Of a stretch of DNA of 19,685 nucleotides, positions 14,729 to 19,685 are shown one piece after another. A program made the position numbers and the translations under genes. The stretch lies in contig UQQU01000063.1 in assembly GCA_900543325.1 (NCBI GenBank), forward strand, positions 1-19,685. The letters run 5' to 3'. The notes under the pieces were generated by a model. It made no database searches. It had not been told where the DNA came from and worked only from the letters and a program-made list of their open reading frames with translations. Within the stretch, counting starts at the first letter, position 1, and each line of letters begins with the position of its first letter. Origin of the DNA: an uncultured Clostridium sp. Its GTDB lineage: Bacteria > Bacillota > Clostridia > Clostridiales > Clostridiaceae.

Positions 14729-14758
14729 GACAAACTTAAAGGTTTGTCTTATTTTTTT
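14729..14758 (+). terminator. Intrinsic terminator after the TetR-type gene
   Basis: GACAAAC at 14729-14735 pairs with GTTTGTC at 14742-14748 around TTAAAG, followed by TTA and T7. Its right half, TTAAAGGTTTGT (14736-14747), recurs at 14765-14776. Confidence 0.85.
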
Positions 14759-14764
14759 ACAATT

Positions 14765-14809
14765 TTAAAGGTTTGTTTAAAAATAGGACATAGGCATAAT
14801 TTTGTCTAT
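14765..14809 (+). promoter_or_regulatory. Candidate ohyA promoter and operator region
   Basis: TTGTTT at 14773-14778 and CATAAT at 14795-14800 are 16 bases apart and could be the promoter. A second copy of TTAAAGGTTTGT at 14765-14776 overlaps the -35. An imperfect dyad, ATAGGACA (14783-14790) with TTGTCTAT (14802-14809), flanks the -10. These are the most likely binding sites for the adjacent TetR-type regulator, but the match to any known operator is untested. Confidence 0.4.
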
Positions 14810-14907
14810 AGAAGATGTTATTAGAAAGTAATACTATAAGCATATAAGATAAATCTACGAAATTTAATAAAAAATAAATTGTTTTTATATAAGAGGGAGG
14901 AATTTAT

Positions 14908-16677
14908 ATGTATTATAGTAATGGTAATTATGAGGCATTTGCTCGCCCAGAAAAACCAGCAAATGTAGATAGAAAATCAGCTTATTTAGTAGGGGCAGGA
15001 CTTGCATCTTTAGCAGCAGCATGTTTTTTAGTTCGTGATGGACAAATGAAGGGTGAGCATATTCACATATTAGAAGAAATGAATATTGCAGGTGGAGCTT
15101 GTGATGGAATTAATGATCCAACAAAAGGTTTTGTAATTCGTGGTGGACGTGAAATGGAAAACCATTTTGAATGTTTATGGGATTTATTTAGATCAATTCC
15201 ATCATTAGAAACAGAAGGTGTATCTGTATTAGATGAATATTATTGGTTAAATAAAAAAGATCCTAATTATTCTTTAATGAGAGCTACAGTAAATAGAGGT
15301 GAAGATGCACATACAGATGGTAAATTTGGCTTATCAGATAAAGCATCTATGGAAATAATAAAACTATTCTTTACTAAGGATGAAGATTTATATGATAAAA
15401 CAATAGATGATGTATTTACAGAAGAGTTTTATAAATCAAACTTCTGGCTATATTGGAGAACTATGTTTGCATTTGAAGAGTGGCATAGTGCATTAGAAAT
15501 GAAACTTTATATTCAAAGATTTATTCATCATATTGGTGGACTTCCAGATTTCTCAGCATTAAAGTTTACTAAGTATAATCAATATGAATCTTTAATATTA
15601 CCAATGGTTAAATATTTAGAGTCACATGGGGTTAACTTCCAATACAATACACAAGTTACTAATGTAATATTTGAAAAAGAAGGTAAGAAAAAAGTAGCAA
15701 AACAAATTATTTGTATTCATGATGGAAAAGAAGAAAAAATAGACTTAGTAGAAGATGACTTAGTATTTGTTACAAATGGTAGTTGTACAGAAAATGCTAC
15801 ATTAGGTGATCATGATACTGCACCGGTTTTAAATACTGAAGAAGGTGGTTGCTGGAGATTATGGAGAAACATCGCAGCTCAAGATCAGGACTTTGGACAT
15901 CCAGATAAGTTTTGTACAAATATTAAAGCTACAAACTGGGAATCAGCTACAGTTACAACTTTAGATGATAGAATACCACCATATATTGAAAAAGTATGTA
16001 AGCGTGATCCATTTAGCGGAAAGGTAGTTACAGGAGGAATAATAACAGCAAAAGATTCTTCATGGTTAATGAGCTATACATTAAATCGTCAGCCACATTT
16101 TAAAACACAACCTGGAGATCAATTAGTTGTGTGGGTTTATGGATTATTTACAGATGTTCCTGGTGACTTTATTAAAAAGCCTATGAAGGAATGTACAGGA
16201 TATGAAATTACTCAAGAATGGTTATATCATTTAGGGGTTCCAGTAGATGAAATTCCAGAAATGGCTAGAAATTCTGCAAGAGCTATACCTTGTATGATGC
16301 CATATATAACAGCTTTCTTTATGCCAAGAACAGCTGGTGATAGACCCAAAGTTGTACCAGAGGGATGTGTTAACTTTGCATTTTTAGGTCAATTTGCAGA
16401 TACAGTTCGTGATACAGTATTTACAACTGAATATTCTGTAAGAACAGCTATGGAAGCAGTATATACATTATTAAATATTGATCGTGGAGTTCCAGAAGTA
16501 TTTAATTCTTGTTATGATATTAGAGTATTACTAGATTCAACTTCTAAAATGATGGATGGTAAGAAGATTACAGATATAAAACTTCCATTAAAAGCTAAGA
16601 TGGTTGAAAAGAAAGTATTTAAAGAAATTCAAGGAACTGTAATTGAAGAGTTGCTAGAAAGGTATAAATTAATATAA
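14908..16677 (+). CDS. ohyA: Oleate hydratase (FAD-dependent fatty-acid double-bond hydratase)
   Basis: This enzyme adds water to cis-9 (and in some members cis-12) double bonds of free unsaturated fatty acids, giving 10-hydroxy fatty acids; it was formerly called myosin-cross-reactive antigen. Features seen are the N-terminal FAD Rossmann motif GAGLAS at 29-34, acidic ILEEM about 25 residues later, and the RGGREMENH motif at 78-86. E82 there corresponds to the catalytic glutamate of characterised hydratases. FECLWDLF and a long C-terminal substrate-binding region follow. At 589 aa it is full length for the family. The start has a strong GGGAGG site. Arginine codons include about eight CGT/CGC, whereas scrB and glgB use almost only AGA, which hints at different ancestry. 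It is expressed alone, probably under the upstream TetR-type regulator, and protects against or modifies host and dietary fatty acids. Confidence 0.95.
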   Translation: MYYSNGNYEAFARPEKPANVDRKSAYLVGAGLASLAAACFLVRDGQMKGEHIHILEEMNIAGGACDGINDPTKGFVIRGGREMENHFECLWDLFRSIPSLETEGVSVLDEYYWLNKKDPNYSLMRATVNRGEDAHTDGKFGLSDKASMEIIKLFFTKDEDLYDKTIDDVFTEEFYKSNFWLYWRTMFAFEEWHSALEMKLYIQRFIHHIGGLPDFSALKFTKYNQYESLILPMVKYLESHGVNFQYNTQVTNVIFEKEGKKKVAKQIICIHDGKEEKIDLVEDDLVFVTNGSCTENATLGDHDTAPVLNTEEGGCWRLWRNIAAQDQDFGHPDKFCTNIKATNWESATVTTLDDRIPPYIEKVCKRDPFSGKVVTGGIITAKDSSWLMSYTLNRQPHFKTQPGDQLVVWVYGLFTDVPGDFIKKPMKECTGYEITQEWLYHLGVPVDEIPEMARNSARAIPCMMPYITAFFMPRTAGDRPKVVPEGCVNFAFLGQFADTVRDTVFTTEYSVRTAMEAVYTLLNIDRGVPEVFNSCYDIRVLLDSTSKMMDGKKITDIKLPLKAKMVEKKVFKEIQGTVIEELLERYKLI

Positions 16678-16759
16678 AAAAATATTAATTATTATTAAGT
16701 AAATATATAGGTTTAACTTACTATAGAAAATTGTAATTAGAGTTATTTATTGATAAAGA

Positions 16760-16792
16760 AAAGAGATTATCATAATTGATAGTCTCTTTTTA
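16760..16792 (+). terminator. Intrinsic terminator after ohyA
   Basis: AAAGAGATTATCA at 16760-16772 pairs with TGATAGTCTCTTT at 16777-16789 (one G-U pair) around TAAT, with the T-run continuing to 16791. Confidence 0.88.
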
Positions 16793-16898
16793 TGCATTTA
16801 AATCAAGTTATATATAAATAGAAATGTAGTGATAATTAAAAATTAAGGTACATAAGTTAATATATAGTAGAAATAATGTTATAAAAGGAGGAGAGATT

Positions 16899-19370
16899 AT
16901 GAGCAATGTTAAGATAGCAAATGTATTAAATAATTTACCGTTGATATTTGAAAGAAATATAGGTCAATATGATAATAAGGTACAATTTGTATTAAACAAA
17001 AAAGAATGTACAACCTTTTTTACTGATAAGGAGATAGTATTAGCATTTAGAAGTAATGAAAAAATACAAGAGTTGAAAGAGTTAGATAGTAGTAACTTAT
17101 ATAATACATCACTAAGAAAAATGGAAGAGTATCAAATTAATGTTTTGAGAGTTTGTTTTAAAAGTTCAAATAAGATTCCTCAAATAATAGGTAAAAATGA
17201 ATTTAATTGTACATTAAATTATTTTAAGGGAGAAGATATTTCAAATTGGAAATGTTCTATACCATTATATGAAAAGCTATTATACAAAGAAATATATAAT
17301 GGAATAGATATATTATATTATGAACGTGAAGGGGTTATTAAATGGGACTTTATAGTTGAACCTAATAAAAATATAAACAACATATTATTAAATTTAAATG
17401 GAGCAAATAACATAGAGTTAGATGATAATGGAGATATAAATGTTAATATAAAAGAAAGAATATTAAAAATATCAAAACCTGAAGCTTATCAAAATAATAA
17501 TGATGAAAAAATAGAAAGTAGCTTTGGAATAGATGAGGACGGTAATATAAAATTTAATATAAGTAATTATAATGAAGAAGATAGTTTAACAATTACCATG
17601 TCAGTATCATTTGATAATTTTAATTCTACTTGTGTAGTTGATAGAGCAAATTCAATAGCTGTAGATGAAAAGAACTGTGTATATATTACAGGAGAAGTAG
17701 GTTTTCAAAACTTTCCAGACAAGAAGATTTATAAAAATGTTTTAAGTGGAAAGGATTATGGTGCTTTTTTGGTAAAGATAGATACTACTAAAAAGGGACA
17801 GTCGGCACTAAAGTATGCAGCTTATATTGGTGGGGAAGGCATTGATGAGGCTGTTGGAATAGCTGTGGATAATGAAAAAAATGCATATATAGTAGGAGCA
17901 ACTAATTCAATATATGAATTTCCAGTAACAGAAAAATCATATGCATATAGTTATCCAGGAGGAAGTAAAACAGGTTTTTTAATTAAAATAGACACTAAAA
18001 AGGTTGGATTAAGTAGCTTAGTTTATGGAACATATTTAGGTGGGAATTCGTATGATTATGCTTATTCGGTGGCAATAGATAAGGAAAAGAATGTATATGT
18101 AGTGGGATTAACTAATTCAAATTTTGGATTTCCTATAAGTGAAAGTGCTTATGAAAAAAATAATGATGATGCTGTTGATGTTGGATTTTTATTAAAACTA
18201 GACATAAATAAAGAAAGAAAAGATGCATTGTTATATGGAACATATTTTGGTGGAAATGACTCAACTAGTTTTTCAGCATTAGCAGTAGATGACAATGGTT
18301 ATGTATATGTTACAGGTGTTACTCAATCAAAAGATTTTCCTGTAACACAAAATGCTTATGAAGCTAAATTTGAAGGAGGATTAAGTAGTGCTTTTATATC
18401 TAAATTTAATTTGAATAAAACAGGAAAAGAGAGCTTAATATATTCCTCATTTTTATGTGGAGATGGGGAAGAAGCTGGATATGGAATTGCAGTTGATTCA
18501 AGAGAATGTGCTTATATAACAGGAGTAACAAATTCTTTGAATAATTTTCCTATAACCCAAAATGCATTTCAAAATAGTATATCTAACATAGAGGGGTCGG
18601 GGTTTCTTATTAAGGTAAATACACAATTATCAGGAGAAAAAGGACTAGCCTATGGAAGTTATATAGATGGAAATGGAAGTGATGTATGTTCAGATATAAA
18701 AATTGATTATAATAATTATGTATATATATGTGGGTTTACAACATCAACTGATTTTCCAGTGAATAGTTATGAAAATGGTTGGGTAAAAAATGGATATAAT
18801 TCTTTTTTATTAAAATTAGATCTAAACAAAGAAAGAAGAAAAGCTTTATTACTTGGAACATTCTTAAGAAAAAATATAAATGATTTTGCATTAGGGCTTG
18901 CATTAGATAATGAATTAAACACATATATTACTGGATATGCTCATTCAATTTCTGAAGATAGAAGTAAAGAAAAAGAAGGCTATTATGAAGAGAGTTCAAT
19001 ATCTATAATGAAAGTAAGCACTAGAATATGCAATTTAAGTATAGAAAAATCACAATATAATATTTATGTTGAACCCGGAGGAAAAACTCAATATGAAATA
19101 AATATTATAAATAATGGTCCAGATGTAGCGACGGATATTAGAATTACTGATGTTTTAGGAAGAGGAATAACAGTAAAAGAAATAAGTGTATCAAAGGGAT
19201 CAATTCATCAACTAGGAAAGGAAATAATATGGAAAGTTAGCGAGCTAAATATTGGTGAGAGCGCTAAAGCAACTATTAAGATCAGGGTTTTAATAAATAG
19301 TGAAATATCAGAAAAAGAAACTTTTATTAATGTAAATGACAATATATATTGCTCAAAGAGTAGTATATAA
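16899..19370 (+). CDS. Seven-repeat SBBP beta-propeller protein with DUF7948-like and DUF11-like domains
   Basis: Three parts are visible in 823 aa. Residues ~10-235 match the DUF7948 pattern that precedes SBBP repeats in other proteins: PLIFERNIGQYDNKVQF, YNGIDILYYEREG, KISKPEAYQ. Residues ~248-710 contain seven repeats of about 65-70 residues, each with a core like SIAVDxxxxVYITGxTxSxxFP followed by GFLIKID and ALxYGTYLGG; that is the number needed to close one seven-bladed propeller. Residues ~711-800 resemble a DUF11 immunoglobulin-like domain (YVEPGGKTQYEINIINNGPD). Repeats 6 and 7 are the most degenerate. There is no signal peptide, membrane helix or LPXTG anchor, although relatives are usually exported. 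The RBS (AAGGAGGAG) is strong. Function is unknown; surface binding or cell-envelope roles are guesses. It is flanked by terminators. Confidence 0.85.
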   Translation: MSNVKIANVLNNLPLIFERNIGQYDNKVQFVLNKKECTTFFTDKEIVLAFRSNEKIQELKELDSSNLYNTSLRKMEEYQINVLRVCFKSSNKIPQIIGKNEFNCTLNYFKGEDISNWKCSIPLYEKLLYKEIYNGIDILYYEREGVIKWDFIVEPNKNINNILLNLNGANNIELDDNGDINVNIKERILKISKPEAYQNNNDEKIESSFGIDEDGNIKFNISNYNEEDSLTITMSVSFDNFNSTCVVDRANSIAVDEKNCVYITGEVGFQNFPDKKIYKNVLSGKDYGAFLVKIDTTKKGQSALKYAAYIGGEGIDEAVGIAVDNEKNAYIVGATNSIYEFPVTEKSYAYSYPGGSKTGFLIKIDTKKVGLSSLVYGTYLGGNSYDYAYSVAIDKEKNVYVVGLTNSNFGFPISESAYEKNNDDAVDVGFLLKLDINKERKDALLYGTYFGGNDSTSFSALAVDDNGYVYVTGVTQSKDFPVTQNAYEAKFEGGLSSAFISKFNLNKTGKESLIYSSFLCGDGEEAGYGIAVDSRECAYITGVTNSLNNFPITQNAFQNSISNIEGSGFLIKVNTQLSGEKGLAYGSYIDGNGSDVCSDIKIDYNNYVYICGFTTSTDFPVNSYENGWVKNGYNSFLLKLDLNKERRKALLLGTFLRKNINDFALGLALDNELNTYITGYAHSISEDRSKEKEGYYEESSISIMKVSTRICNLSIEKSQYNIYVEPGGKTQYEINIINNGPDVATDIRITDVLGRGITVKEISVSKGSIHQLGKEIIWKVSELNIGESAKATIKIRVLINSEISEKETFINVNDNIYCSKSSI

Positions 19371-19397
19371 AAAGTGTCCTTAGTTATCTATAAATAG

Positions 19398-19471
19398 TAT
19401 TACGATTATCTTATTTGTTTAGATAATTAGTCAATAAGATAGTCGTAATAATATAATTGATATTTTTTTGA
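19398..19471 (+). terminator. Large hairpin downstream of the propeller gene
   Basis: TATTACGATTATCTTATT at 19398-19415 pairs with 19433-19450 over 18 bp with one G-U pair, around a 17-base loop. A T7 run lies at 19463-19469, about 12 bases beyond the stem and overlapping the next promoter's -35. It probably ends the propeller transcript, but the gap to the T-run makes simple intrinsic termination less certain. Confidence 0.55.
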
Positions 19472-19496
19472 CAATACATATAATTTCTTATAAAAT
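19468..19496 (+). promoter_or_regulatory. Near-consensus promoter of the last gene
   Basis: A perfect TTGACA at 19468-19473 is followed after exactly 17 bases by TAAAAT at 19491-19496. It is the best -35 box in the window and gives a leader of about 80 bases to the TTG start at 19583. Confidence 0.75.
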
Positions 19497-19582
19497 GGAA
19501 TATGTGCACTTAAATTACATGAATATTAAATAGTCACAGCATTTAGTCGAAGAAAAAAACATAATAGTAAAGGGTGAAAAAA

Positions 19583-19685
19583 TTGAAAAAAGCAATTAAT
19601 TTGATTAAAAGATTAGTAATGTTTTTTGTTGGAATGAGTATAATTCAATTTGGTGTAGCTTTATTTTTAAAGACAAGCATTGGAT
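19583..19685 (+). CDS. Membrane protein, YczE/YitT-like, N-terminal fragment (cut by window end)
   Basis: Only 34 codons are present. The start is TTG at 19583, six bases after AGGGTG; the first ATG, 12 codons later, lacks a ribosome site and falls inside the first membrane helix. The visible sequence is a short basic leader (KKAINLIKRL) and a hydrophobic helix (MFFVGMSIIQFGVALFL) followed by KTSIG. The pattern of a helix ending in GVALFLKTSIG, just before where family members have a P/D-rich turn, resembles the YczE/YyaS/YitT (DUF6198) family of multi-pass membrane proteins of unknown or transport-related function. The family call is tentative because most of the protein is outside the window. 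Confidence 0.55.
   Translation, partial: MKKAINLIKRLVMFFVGMSIIQFGVALFLKTSIG

Noticed and set aside
17640..19030. Tandem DNA repeat suggested by the repeated protein blades
   Set aside because: The seven units are similar only at protein level; the DNA has diverged, so it is not a nucleotide repeat array.
19398..19450. Inverted repeat as the end of an insertion sequence or MITE
   Set aside because: No transposase, target-site duplication or second copy is visible in the window.
1..19685. CRISPR array, tRNA, rRNA or phage genes
   Set aside because: No regularly spaced repeats, no cloverleaf-like or rRNA sequence and no structural phage proteins were found on either strand.

Overview
The window is very AT-rich DNA with every gene on the + strand. 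It has AGA-dominated arginine codons, strong AGGAGG-type ribosome binding sites, many hairpin-plus-T-run terminators and a T-box leader before a tRNA synthetase gene. Together with the protein types this points to a low-GC Firmicute, most likely a Clostridium sensu stricto. I cannot name the species from sequence alone.

Layout. At the left edge lies the cytoplasmic half of a sensor histidine kinase; its upstream membrane part is cut by an in-frame stop at 46-48. A minimal DEAD-box RNA helicase follows and ends in a strong terminator. Next is a two-gene unit of a DegV (FakB-type) fatty-acid-binding protein and a DUF1836 helix-turn-helix protein. The centre is a sucrose module: a LacI-type repressor (scrR), an elaborate nested hairpin/terminator, a promoter with a 12-bp perfect palindromic operator, the sucrose PTS permease EIIBC (scrA), an intergenic hairpin, and sucrose-6-phosphate hydrolase (scrB). 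No fructokinase gene and no EIIA domain are present, so both functions must come from elsewhere in the genome. An orphan glycogen branching enzyme (glgB) follows as a separate unit.

Between 10.08 and 11.7 kb is the least ordinary part. It holds a small open frame with no ATG but with a ribosome binding site and its own terminator. A 376-aa protein follows whose C-terminus looks like a zinc-dependent toxin-type deaminase domain; its putative promoter is covered by a 12-bp-arm inverted repeat. Then come a T-box riboswitch with threonyl-tRNA synthetase (thrS), and a TetR-type regulator directly before a fatty-acid (oleate) hydratase gene (ohyA). After that is an 823-aa protein with a DUF7948-like domain, seven beta-propeller (SBBP) repeats and a DUF11-like domain. 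The window ends in a large hairpin, a near-consensus promoter and the first 34 codons of a YczE/YitT-like membrane protein starting with TTG.

How the genes work together. scrR-scrA-scrB forms a coherent sucrose uptake and cleavage system under one operator. glgB could store the resulting glucose as polysaccharide, but it is independently terminated and expressed. The TetR-ohyA pair looks like a local sensor and detoxification unit for unsaturated fatty acids. The DegV/FakB protein is also fatty-acid related, but it lies far upstream and has its own promoter. I see no tRNA, rRNA, CRISPR array, transposase or phage gene. No clearly new multi-gene system is evident. The best candidates for novelty are the deaminase-like protein with its dyad operator, the cytoplasmic-looking propeller protein, and the ATG-less small gene.
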